DNA of 64,000 nt from Woeseiaceae bacterium (lineage in GTDB: Bacteria; Pseudomonadota; Gammaproteobacteria; Steroidobacterales; Woeseiaceae): assembly GCA_021773075.1 (NCBI GenBank), contig JAJFKT010000012.1:124001-188000 (forward strand), given 5' to 3'. The first letter of the stretch is position 1, and each line of letters starts with the position of its first letter. Under the pieces are notes generated by a model that was given only the letters and a program-made list of their open reading frames with translations, searched no databases and was not told where the DNA came from. Shown here in pieces: positions 43,841 through 52,197 of the stretch. Both the position numbers and the translations under genes were made by a program.

Positions 43841-44000
43841 GCGCTTGAAGTCCCCCGACTTGATATCCCAAAGTGTTCGACGGTAACTCTAGGACACTAG
43901 TTGCGCTGCAAACAATGAGCATTAGAAAACCATTCGCGTCCACCAGCCCGTCATTCGGTTTTCATTCGAGCGAGTGCGGCCGTTGACCGGTATTCATCGC
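43755..44000. repeat. Duplicated segment, intact-side copy
   Basis: This segment covers the start of the hydrolase gene, the 121-bp intergenic region and the last codons of the winged-helix regulator. It matches 50090-50305 with many identities, e.g. TAACTCTAGG, ACAATGAGCATTAGAAAA, CATTCGCG and TTTTCATTCGAG. A second matching block is 45300-45590 against 50817-51075. Confidence 0.8.
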
Positions 44001-45515
44001 CAGCAAATAGTCGTCGAAGCGTGCTTCTCCTTGTAGCCGCGAGAAAGCCGGTTCAATTGCATCCCAAAGGTAAAAGCGATGCCCCGCCGCGGCAGCCTTG
44101 TCGAGATACTGATACGCAGAAACATGATCTCCTGCTAATGCGTATGCGGCTCCTATTAACCAGTAATCTGCCCAAGGCTGTTTTTGCTCGACCAGCTGAT
44201 CAAATGATCGCTGCAGCACCTGCGCGACGATTTCATGAGCAACTTCAGTTTGGCCGCGGGCAAGGTGCACCTGTGCTCGTCCGAGCATTGCGTAGCGATC
44301 CCCAGGCCATTGCGCGACGATGCGCGAAAATGCCTGGTCGGCTGCCGGCAAATTATCGTCAATCAGGGCCGCAACGGCTGACACGCGCAGGCAATCGTAA
44401 TCTTCGCCGAAGACACGCAGTACGTCCGAACAGCGCTTGAGTGCTGACGCTGTCGCTCCGGTCGTCATATCCAGCGCGGCGCGATTCATGCTGGCGATGA
44501 GTTGAACGGGCGCGTCTGCAAGCGCGCGGTCCAGCCACAATTCCGCCTGCTCAACGTCTCCAAGCTGCAGATAAATAGATCCTAGCTCGCCCATAGCAAT
44601 TTTTTTGTCGGGACTGTGTTCCAGAACGTGAAGGAGTTTTGTTTTTGCCATTTGAAACTGCAACTGCTTGCGATAAATTATCGAAGCGTTGAAGGCGGCT
44701 TGCCAAAGAGCCGGATCCAATTGCAGCGAGCGCTCATAGGAGTCGAGAGCGATGTCAGGATTGCCATCGAGGCTCATCACTATACCCATCGCTCTATGCG
44801 ATTCCGCTTGCTCAGGTGCGAGCCCTACCGCACGAGCAGCGGCCGACCTCGCGCCCGCCAGATCGTCGCTGTTCCAGCGAATTGCCCGTTGACTCAATGC
44901 ATTGGACAGCCCCGCGTATGCTAGGCCAAAGCTCGGGTCCAGCTCGATAGCCTGCTCGAAAAGAACGATGGCGTTTTCATTTTCCGCATACGAATACTCG
45001 GCGTAGCTTCGCAAGCCTTGTTGGTAGGCGCTATTCGCCACAGCGACGGTTCGATGATCAAGCTCGACCAGGCGACTGCCTGAGATCGCGAGCAACATGA
45101 GCATCGCAATGCCGGCAGCGGCGGCCCAATTTCGAAGTAGAGGCCTGTCGCGCTCGCGCTTTGGATACCTGACCGATGCGACTAGCCGGTAGCCAACCTT
45201 CGGAACTGTTTCTATGAGCGTTGGGCTCCTCGCGCTGTCACCCATGATCTGTCGTAGCCGCGAAATACATCGCGTCAATGCAGCATCCTCGACCACAACG
45301 CCGCCCCAAAGGACGCGTATGAGCTCCCTCTTCGTAATTACCTTGCCTGCATGCTCGGCAAGATACACCAGCACCTTCATCACTTGTGGTTCGAGGTGCT
45401 GCCGAATGGCGCCGTTACAAACCTCACCAGCATCGGTATCAACACACCAATGACCGACCCAAAACCGTTTGCCATTCAGGTAGTCGCCAGCATCAACTGG
45501 TTTCGCTGCGTCCAT
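43962..45515 (-). CDS. CadC-like winged-helix regulator with membrane helix and TPR domain
   Basis: This 517-aa protein has an OmpR-type winged-helix domain (about 15-115; LEPQVMKVLVYLAEHAGKVITKRELIRVLWGG, ALTRCISRLRQIMGD, TLIETVPKVGYRLVA), one membrane helix (about 128-147) and a periplasmic part of about 370 residues made of TPR-like repeats (ENAIVLFEQAIELDPSFGLAYAGLSNAL, DIALDSYERSLQLDPALWQAAFN). Such one-component regulators often sit beside outer-membrane receptors. The divergent TonB receptor gene is the likely target. A truncated paralogue lies at 50800-51000. Confidence 0.88.
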   Translation of the reverse strand: MDAAKPVDAGDYLNGKRFWVGHWCVDTDAGEVCNGAIRQHLEPQVMKVLVYLAEHAGKVITKRELIRVLWGGVVVEDAALTRCISRLRQIMGDSARSPTLIETVPKVGYRLVASVRYPKRERDRPLLRNWAAAAGIAMLMLLAISGSRLVELDHRTVAVANSAYQQGLRSYAEYSYAENENAIVLFEQAIELDPSFGLAYAGLSNALSQRAIRWNSDDLAGARSAAARAVGLAPEQAESHRAMGIVMSLDGNPDIALDSYERSLQLDPALWQAAFNASIIYRKQLQFQMAKTKLLHVLEHSPDKKIAMGELGSIYLQLGDVEQAELWLDRALADAPVQLIASMNRAALDMTTGATASALKRCSDVLRVFGEDYDCLRVSAVAALIDDNLPAADQAFSRIVAQWPGDRYAMLGRAQVHLARGQTEVAHEIVAQVLQRSFDQLVEQKQPWADYWLIGAAYALAGDHVSAYQYLDKAAAAGHRFYLWDAIEPAFSRLQGEARFDDYLLAMNTGQRPHSLE

Positions 45516-46066
45516 TGGGTCACCGGATTCGCTGTAAATCGAATCCCTATTGTAGGCTCGGTTTTCGCCGCTGACAAAACTGTCTTGCCGAAGAAGAACG
45601 GTTGAAGCTGGGACCTGCCAACCGCCTCTAGCGAAAGTGCGCAGTATCTCGATGGTTTCCGGGGTGCAAGGTGTGGTTTCGCGTCTATTTTCCTAACTTG
45701 CCTGATACTTTTTTGTTTTTTCACAACATAACTATCGTGAGACTAAGCATCACACGTGTGTTCCCTGCAACGCGTTCGCGTGATAGACCCCGCGACCTTC
45801 ATTGAATCTGCACTGCCACTCATTTCGCAAGATTGCTCACGTCCCGTCTCCGCCTCATGTGCTGCGGAAACGTGTAGATGATGCCTCAAATTGACACCGT
45901 ACATTGGCAATTCTAGATTTCTCGCGCAAGGCGAGTGTTCCGTCATAGCGGGCGCTCAATCGTTCCAATCAGTAGCCCGTTGGATCGCACCAGGCGGTGC
46001 GAAGTTTCAGCGGCTGCCGTTGCGGACTTACTTCTTTCAAGCTTGTAGTTCAAGGGGGATACAATT
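45516..46066. promoter_or_regulatory. Long divergent control region of regulator and TonB receptor
   Basis: 551 bp without a credible gene. It contains TCGCACC-AGGC-GGTGCGA (45985-46002), a perfect inverted repeat 65 bp before the receptor start and a good operator or leader-hairpin candidate. A T-rich stretch (45705-45722) is followed by TAACTAT. The part next to the regulator start (45516-45590) is conserved in the decayed second copy. Confidence 0.45.
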
Positions 46067-49000
46067 GTGAGAATTCTTCACATTAAGAAACATTTTAGAG
46101 TGACCATTGCGGCATTGATGCTGAGTGTCTTATTTGTTAACAACGCATTTGCCGACACGGGTTCACTGAAGATTATCGTTACGGATGGCGACGGTAACCC
46201 GGTTTCCGGGGCCAATGTCACCGCCGTGACTTCGGAAAGCCTGACTCGCCGTTCTGGTACGACTGGCGTCGACGGTGAGGTTCGCATCGCCGGCCTTGAC
46301 CCATCAGCTGACTATGTTGTCAGAGTATCCGCTGAAGGATTTCAGGCAGCACGAAACGAGAACGTTTTGGTCATATCGGAACGCTCACTTAATCTGCCCT
46401 TTGTGTTGAATAGCGGTGGCACGCTCGAAGAGATCGTGACCTACGGCCGTAGCGACATCGGTCAGCTGGTCGATACCACGTCGGCATTGCAATCGACTGA
46501 CCTGACGTTAGACATTACCGAGTCGCTGCCAACGGCGCGTACCTATCAGGACTACCTGCAACTGGCACCAACGACGAAGCCGGTCGCACCGGGCGGCGGC
46601 AATCCATCGTCAAAATCCGGCGTTAACTACCAGGATATCGTTGACGCTAACGGCAATACAGCAGGTACCTCGTCAGATAATGTTTACTATGTCGATGGAA
46701 TAAATGTCACCGACAACAACGCTGGAACTTTTGGCGCTAATTTCAATTCGGAGATTATTCAGGAACAACAGATCATAACCGGTGGCGTCCCGGCGGAGTA
46801 TGACGGTGGGCAGGGCCTGATTTCGCGCGTCATTACAAAGTCGGGCAGTAACGAGTTTCATGGCACCATAAACTACTATGCCCAAAGCGACAGCCTGGTA
46901 GCAGACAACGACAATCTCGAGGACGCGTCGTTTTCGACCTTCGATACGGCGTTTACTTTTGGTGGCCCGATCATCAAAGACAAGCTTTGGTTCTTCACTT
47001 CTTTCCAGAAAAAGGAGCGGGAAGAGGACGTAATTGATCCGAATACGCAGCAATTGTTACGCACGGTAACTCGGGACGAAGACCTTGGCTTTGGCAAGCT
47101 AACCTGGCAGGCGACAGACAACGACAAGTTCACGGCGGTGTTTTTCAACGACCCAACTGACCGCGATGGCTCGTTCGACACGGCGACCCTTGCGAACAGG
47201 GACACGGCACGGGTCCAGGGTGGCGACAACTTCAAGCTGGAGTATGCTCACTCCTGGGATAATTTAATCCTAACGACCTACCTTACAGACCACGAAGGTG
47301 AGTTGAGTTCAGTCGCTGCAGACACGTCAACACGCAATGACGTCGCTTACACAGGCACCGCATTGCCCGTCACCAACGTTGACACGGATAAGGGTGGTGC
47401 TGGCACGAATACGATTCAGTTCCGCGACAAGCAGGAGTTTCACCTCGACCTCGAATGGTTTGTTGATTCAAGCTTCGGTTCTCACGACATCAAGTTTGGC
47501 TACACCCGCACGATGAACGAGAGCAAGGTCAACTCGATCACCACCGGTGACGGTGCAATCTATACGTCGCTTGGCGCACAAAACGCAGGCTTGACGCTTG
47601 ATGACTATACTGGCCCGGCGACCTTTACCGGTGACCGGGATATTATCGTGGAAGACTACGCGGACATTCAGGGTGCAATCAATGCAAGTCCGGATCAGGC
47701 ATTTTACGTCGGCTTGCTCGATACCGATAGCTCCGGAGATGTCAGCCTGGCAGAGATTGGTGCGTATACGCTGGATCAGACTGCGGGCAATCCAACGGGT
47801 GACGTCAATGTGTACCGGATAAACAGAACTATTGCTGGTGCGACAGACTTTGAAACCGAAGGCGACACGTTTTATGTGCAGGACGCCTGGCAGATCGACG
47901 ATCACTGGACCGTTACCGGTGGCTTGCGCGCCGAACGCTGGGAGCACTTCGATTCGGCTGGCAGCTCCGTCTTCACGTTCGACACAGAGATTGCTCCGCG
48001 TCTTAGCGTTGTATATGACATCAAAGGCGATGGCTCAAGCAAGGTCTGGGGCTTCTATGGTCGCTACTACGATCCCATTCGTACTAACATGACGGCCTTC
48101 GCGGGCACGGTTACTGGCTCGTTCCGCGAAGAGCAGGTCTTCCTCGGCGATCGTTGGCTGACCTGGCGTACGCGCGGTGCATCCGGAACACCGGACGGCT
48201 TCTTCGCGCCGACTACCAAGACGCCGTATACGGATGAGTTCATGCTCGGTTATGAAACCTCACTCACCGAAGATCAAAGTATCTCGATCACGTATACCAA
48301 TCGTGTTACGGAGGACATTCTGGAGGACTATAATCTGAGTCTATACTCCGACCCGGCAGTCTGCGGAGAACTGTGTCTCTCACTGGATTACTTCGGTTTT
48401 GATGCGGCACCGACGGCGAATTTCTTTATCGCCACGCTAGCGGGTGCCAAGCGCGAATACGATGGTGTCGAGATTACCTGGCGTAAGCGCCGTAACGGAG
48501 ACAGCCGATGGTTCGCGCTTGCGTCTTACTCGTATAACGATGCCACTGGCAACTCGAATTCGGACAGCAACGCTGACTTCCAGGGCGATGTATTGTGGCT
48601 GGATCCACGCGCGATCAATGCGACCGGACCACAGCCTGGCAATGTCGAACACCTGGTGAAACTGATCGGTTCTTACCGATTCGATAATGGCATTGAACTG
48701 GGTGCAACCTACTTCTGGAACTCAGGCACAATTTACAGCGAGACCTTTGCAGCGTTTGGTCGTCATCTGCCGATTCGTGTTGATACCGCATTTGAAGACC
48801 AGGGCGCAACGCAAAGATGGTTGGTCCCGAATTCGATCGGCAATCAATCCACACCGTCATTCGGCACACTGAATGTACGTGCGAAGTATAGTCTGGATTT
48901 CGGTGATCGTTACACCGCCGAATTCTTCGTCGATGTATTCAACTTGCTGGATGATCAGGCGACCCGCCGTGAACAGGATCTGTCTGGTGGCGATGGCGTA

Positions 49001-49072
49001 TTCAACTTCGGCGTCCCGAACGACTGGGTACAACCGCGCCGAATATTCTTGGGCGCACGCGTGGGCTTCTAG
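46067..49072 (+). CDS. TonB-dependent receptor, Oar-like, with carboxypeptidase-regulatory N-domain
   Basis: This 1001-aa outer-membrane protein has a signal peptide (cleavage after AFA), a CarboxypepD_reg-like beta domain (about 32-110; GSLKIIVTDGDGNPVSGANVTAVT, RIAGLDPSADYVVRV), a plug (about 120-270; TARTYQDYLQLAPT, GVPAEYDGGQGLISRVITKSGSNEFHG) and a large barrel ending in YTAEFFVDVFNLLDDQATRR...FLGARVGF. An EF-hand-like loop (DTDSSGDVSLAE, nt 47720-47755) interrupts the barrel. The start is GTG behind AAGGGGG. The substrate is unknown; uptake of peptides or glycans is typical for this class. Confidence 0.9.
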   Translation: MRILHIKKHFRVTIAALMLSVLFVNNAFADTGSLKIIVTDGDGNPVSGANVTAVTSESLTRRSGTTGVDGEVRIAGLDPSADYVVRVSAEGFQAARNENVLVISERSLNLPFVLNSGGTLEEIVTYGRSDIGQLVDTTSALQSTDLTLDITESLPTARTYQDYLQLAPTTKPVAPGGGNPSSKSGVNYQDIVDANGNTAGTSSDNVYYVDGINVTDNNAGTFGANFNSEIIQEQQIITGGVPAEYDGGQGLISRVITKSGSNEFHGTINYYAQSDSLVADNDNLEDASFSTFDTAFTFGGPIIKDKLWFFTSFQKKEREEDVIDPNTQQLLRTVTRDEDLGFGKLTWQATDNDKFTAVFFNDPTDRDGSFDTATLANRDTARVQGGDNFKLEYAHSWDNLILTTYLTDHEGELSSVAADTSTRNDVAYTGTALPVTNVDTDKGGAGTNTIQFRDKQEFHLDLEWFVDSSFGSHDIKFGYTRTMNESKVNSITTGDGAIYTSLGAQNAGLTLDDYTGPATFTGDRDIIVEDYADIQGAINASPDQAFYVGLLDTDSSGDVSLAEIGAYTLDQTAGNPTGDVNVYRINRTIAGATDFETEGDTFYVQDAWQIDDHWTVTGGLRAERWEHFDSAGSSVFTFDTEIAPRLSVVYDIKGDGSSKVWGFYGRYYDPIRTNMTAFAGTVTGSFREEQVFLGDRWLTWRTRGASGTPDGFFAPTTKTPYTDEFMLGYETSLTEDQSISITYTNRVTEDILEDYNLSLYSDPAVCGELCLSLDYFGFDAAPTANFFIATLAGAKREYDGVEITWRKRRNGDSRWFALASYSYNDATGNSNSDSNADFQGDVLWLDPRAINATGPQPGNVEHLVKLIGSYRFDNGIELGATYFWNSGTIYSETFAAFGRHLPIRVDTAFEDQGATQRWLVPNSIGNQSTPSFGTLNVRAKYSLDFGDRYTAEFFVDVFNLLDDQATRREQDLSGGDGVFNFGVPNDWVQPRRIFLGARVGF

Positions 49073-49123
49073 CATGTGTTGGCGTTCTGGCGCGATACCG
49101 ATGCAGTAGAAACCGAAATGGGG

Positions 49124-49154
49124 AGAGGGGCTTAGCCACACATGGGCTCCCTCT
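49124..49154. terminator. Possible bidirectional terminator
   Basis: AGAGGG (49124-49129) pairs with CCCTCT (49149-49154), with an inner AGCC/GGCT stem, between the convergent TonB receptor and LysR genes. The T run is weak. Confidence 0.4.
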
Positions 49155-49155
49155 G

Positions 49156-50064
49156 TTACGTCGTTGGCCGGAAATCGCGACTCTTGCAGAAAGAAACGAA
49201 CGAGCGGATGCGCGCTAAGGTGTTAGCGCTGTGGTGATGAGTTGCGGTTAGCCGGAGGGCCGTTGGTCGCCAACTAGGAAATACTCGTATGAGTTTTCCC
49301 TCGTTGCATGCCTTCTGGCAAAGATAGTCAGGCAGGATGGCGAAGCCGAGGCTTGAAATACATGCCTGACGACAAGCCGTCAACGTTGGCAGGCGAAATC
49401 GGGGCAATACAGATAAATTGATCGTTCGGCCCGCATTATTCACGGTCCAGCTATGGGCACCGTTGTTAACATCTGAGATATCGATACAAGGGAGTTCTTC
49501 TACAATTCGGGGATTGTCGCTCACTTCGTTGATGGACGTGAAATCCGGGGAGGCCCAGAGGCTACGCGATAGCATCGCCAGTTCGTGAGTTCGCACGTCA
49601 GATTGCGCCTCAGAATCAAGTTGAATGACTAGATCAGAGTCGTCTGGAATCGTATTCAGGGGCTCTGGAAGCAGTGAAATCACAACGTCGAATCCTGGCT
49701 GCGTTGCAGAATACTCGCTCACTACCGGTGAGAGGAACAGATCGGCCTCATCAAAGTCTGCAGCAATACAGAGCGCACCAGATCCACGCGGAGCGTCACC
49801 GGTGACATAGTGCTCTGCCTCTTGCACCAGTTCTCGAACAAGATAACAGTATCTGAGAAATGCGCTGCCACTGTCCGTGAGACGTATGGTCCGCCCAGAC
49901 CTATCAAACAACGAAACACCCATGCGTTCTTCCAGGGCCTTTAGCCGGCGGCTTACTGTAGTTCGCTCAAGCCCTGCTGTCCGGCATGCCGCGCTGATTC
50001 CGCCACAATCAAATACCTGCGTAATGAGGATCATGTCATGTGTATTTTTTGCAGTAGCAGACAT
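49156..50064 (-). CDS. LysR-family transcriptional regulator
   Basis: This 302-aa protein has the N-terminal LysR winged helix (THDMILITQVFDCGGISAACRTAGLERTTVSRRLKALEERMGVSLFDRSGRTIRLTDSG) and a substrate-binding domain from about residue 90, somewhat divergent (GALCIAADFDEADLFLSPVVSEY, LGFAILPDYLC). The start at 50064 gives a normal N-terminus; the open frame to 50226 runs into the duplicated segment and is unlikely to be coding. It is convergent with the TonB receptor gene and may respond to its cargo. Confidence 0.88.
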   Translation of the reverse strand: MSATAKNTHDMILITQVFDCGGISAACRTAGLERTTVSRRLKALEERMGVSLFDRSGRTIRLTDSGSAFLRYCYLVRELVQEAEHYVTGDAPRGSGALCIAADFDEADLFLSPVVSEYSATQPGFDVVISLLPEPLNTIPDDSDLVIQLDSEAQSDVRTHELAMLSRSLWASPDFTSINEVSDNPRIVEELPCIDISDVNNGAHSWTVNNAGRTINLSVLPRFRLPTLTACRQACISSLGFAILPDYLCQKACNEGKLIRVFPSWRPTALRLTATHHHSANTLARIRSFVSFCKSRDFRPTT

Positions 50065-50089
50065 TATTTTCGTCCGTACCGGATGGCGC

Positions 50090-50305
50090 CTGGGCCAGAC
50101 GATGATCCGCCGCCACAGGCAAGACCGATTCGTGGTCCGTTTCTCCACATGTTCATGCGCCTGAATCCCCCGAGTTGTTGTCACAATGTGATCGACAGTA
50201 ACTCTAGGGCACTCGTTGTGGTGCACACAATGAGCATTAGAAAATCATTCGCGCCCTCCCGGTCATCTGCTTTTCATTCGAGTGAGTGCTGCCGTTGATC
50301 GGTTG
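50090..50305. repeat. Duplicated segment, decayed-side copy
   Basis: Counterpart of 43755-44000. It holds the remains of a hydrolase 5' end (now upstream of lysR), the conserved intergenic block and the last codons of a regulator gene, after which homology stops at about 50305. Confidence 0.75.
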
Positions 50306-50397
50306 AACCTACAGCGGCCTTTTTTTCGGATGTTGGCTTCCTCTTCAGTGCTCCTGAGCTGAGTTCGAAGCCCTATTCGGATCCTGCTATTACGAAA

Positions 50398-50784
50398 TCA
50401 TCTCCAAGTCGAGAGTAGGTAGTTTTTGGTTATTGACCCATTTGCATCGACTTCGAAAACTATGAGTGTGTCCAAGTAGCCCAATGTATTGAATTGAATT
50501 ACCCTTCTACTGGACACGTCGTTAGTCAACTCACTTCGAAATGAAATGACACGATACTTCGGCTCGAATGGCTGGTCGTTGTGAAGTTGGATAAGCCTTG
50601 CTACTAAGTCCGTATCAACGGCACCGGTTCGCGCTACGAGCCCGGAATAGTCGGCATCTTGCCACCGCCAAACTGCCAACGTCTCCGAAGCGCTCTGATC
50701 GCCTGTGTGATCTTGATGCTGGCTAGGCGCACAGGCCAAGAACTGCAACGTAAGTACAACAATCAAAAGAGGAAAGATTCGCAT
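50398..50784 (-). CDS. Small lipoprotein of unknown function
   Basis: This 128-aa protein has a lipobox (LTLQFLAC, Cys18) and a mature domain of about 100 residues (VWRWQDADYSGLVARTGAVDTDLVARLIQLHNDQP, VISFRSELTNDVSSRRVIQFNTLG, LIVFEVDANGSITKNYLLS) with mixed alpha/beta character. It occupies the place where the body of the second regulator copy should be, between the remnants of its two ends. The family is not recognised. The start at 50784 directly continues an AAGAGGAAAGA stretch. Confidence 0.7.
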   Translation of the reverse strand: MRIFPLLIVVLTLQFLACAPSQHQDHTGDQSASETLAVWRWQDADYSGLVARTGAVDTDLVARLIQLHNDQPFEPKYRVISFRSELTNDVSSRRVIQFNTLGYLDTLIVFEVDANGSITKNYLLSTWR

Positions 50785-50799
50785 TATCGAATGTTCACG

Positions 50800-51000
50800 T
50801 TATTGAATTAAGCATTTCAATATCACCCTGCCTGCATGTTCGGCAAGATTCACGAACACTTTCATCACTTGTGGTTCGACGTGCTGCCGATGGGTGCCAT
50901 TGCTGACCTCGCCGGCATCCGTATCAACGCACCAATGGCCTACCCAAAAACGTCTGCCGTTCAGATATTTGCCAGAATCAACTGGTTTCGCCGCGCCCAT
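50800..51000 (-). pseudogene. Truncated second copy of the winged-helix regulator
   Basis: From an ATG at 51000 the frame encodes AAKPVDSGKYLNGRRFWVGHWCVDTDAGEVSNGTHRQHVEPQVMKVFVNLAEHAGRVI, nearly the same as residues 3-60 of the intact regulator, then diverges into LKCLIQ and stops. The recognition helix, membrane helix and TPR part are gone, so it cannot work as a regulator. The flanking DNA up to about 51075 is also homologous to the 5' region of the intact gene. Confidence 0.85.
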
Positions 51001-51144
51001 ATAGTCACCGGATTCGCTGTTATTCGGATCCTGATTGTAGGTTCGGATCTCGCCGCTGACAAAGCAGAGCTCCCAAAGAGCTTTCGATTCGCTTGCCCAC
51101 CCCGGACTGCTGTGGGTTGGAGCATTGGTCGACTTAATCGCCAA

Positions 51145-51813
51145 CCATGAACGACCGGAAATTGGTGTTGCTATTAGGTAACTGTTTTATATGGTCTTTT
51201 CCCAGCTTCTAGCTACAAGGCATTAAGAAATTTTCATAGGCTATTTGTTCGATGGCGAGTGCTTCGACCCTTGCTGGAGTCCGAATGGTCGGCGGCCATG
51301 CACTTTACGGTCTTGGCGGCACGAATTGCCCGGCAATGCACAATAGGGTACGACTCATCTACGCAATTCTCCCGCATCTCAAAAGCGATTCCGAGTCGAA
51401 GGGTGGACCTAAAACTCGCGAAAAACCGTAGGATAATCAACAGACGGAGCTACCCAATGCCCAGTATTACCCCAGTTTATACCCTAACAAGAATCACCAA
51501 CTCCATGATCCGTCTATTTCGTCCACTAGGCAATTCATTCGCGCCTGACCGAACCTCGTAACGTCATCTGTTTCGACTTTTTCGATTGCTTCAGCGACCA
51601 AAAATATTGGACTTGGATTCGATTGAAAAAAACAGCGCCAGACAATCGGAAGATCAATTCTTCCGCCAGATAAGGCGTTCAGCCTTATCTTCGGGAGGCG
51701 CGTCTCCTGCTTGGGCGCACCGGATGATTCACATCGAGCACATAGACGCTCGAAATCATATTTGATGACTTCACGGGAAGCATGCTGTCAGTCAATTCAA
51801 CAAAGATTCATAC
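51145..51813. other. Gene-free stretch between regulator remnant and immunity gene
   Basis: About 670 bp with no credible gene. The part next to the immunity gene contains several hairpins (see the terminator entry). The rest is AT-richer and shows no recognisable element. Confidence 0.45.
51620..51690 (-). terminator. Probable terminator cluster behind the rhs-immunity operon
   Basis: Reading leftward, AGATAAGGC/GCCTTATCT (perfect 9-bp arms, 51668-51690) is followed by GGAAGA/TCTTCC (51648-51664) and then a run of seven T in GCGCTGTTTTTTTC. It lies 120-190 bp behind the immunity gene stop. Confidence 0.45.
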
Positions 51814-52197
51814 TTACTCATTGGGATTCGATTGTTCGAATTCCAACTTGGTATCCGTTTCATCGACTATGCTCGCATAATCACCTTCATGAATTGACGG
51901 GTTGGCGAGCGCGAAGACCGCACATCTGATGCTATCCTCATATTTTGACTGGTACGAGATATCTTCACGAATTTCAATCGCGTCCGCCCACCACTCTAGT
52001 TCCCCACCGCTAATTTCCCCCCGCTTGAATTTGCCAATCGCCTGTCGAACATCCGCTAATGACAGTACTACCGGTTGGCCATCCCAATCCCATTCGTAAT
52101 TCGCGAGTAATTCGCCCAATTTACGAGTATCAAGTTCTAGATGGATAAGCGCCAGGAGATCACGGTGGCGGTCGATGTTTGCATTCCCAAGTCCCAT
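51814..52197 (-). CDS. Probable immunity protein for the Rhs toxin
   Basis: This 127-aa acidic, helical, cytoplasmic protein has the pattern LADVRQAIGKFKRGEISGGELEWWADAIEIREDISY...CAVFALANPSI, which I associate with a family of small proteins often coded next to polymorphic toxins. The ATG directly follows the rhs stop codon (TGA-ATG, no gap), and the GGTGGAG binding site lies within the last rhs codons, so the two are translationally coupled. Position, size and charge fit an immunity protein; the toxin-specific match is inference. Confidence 0.75.
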   Translation of the reverse strand: MGLGNANIDRHRDLLALIHLELDTRKLGELLANYEWDWDGQPVVLSLADVRQAIGKFKRGEISGGELEWWADAIEIREDISYQSKYEDSIRCAVFALANPSIHEGDYASIVDETDTKLEFEQSNPNE

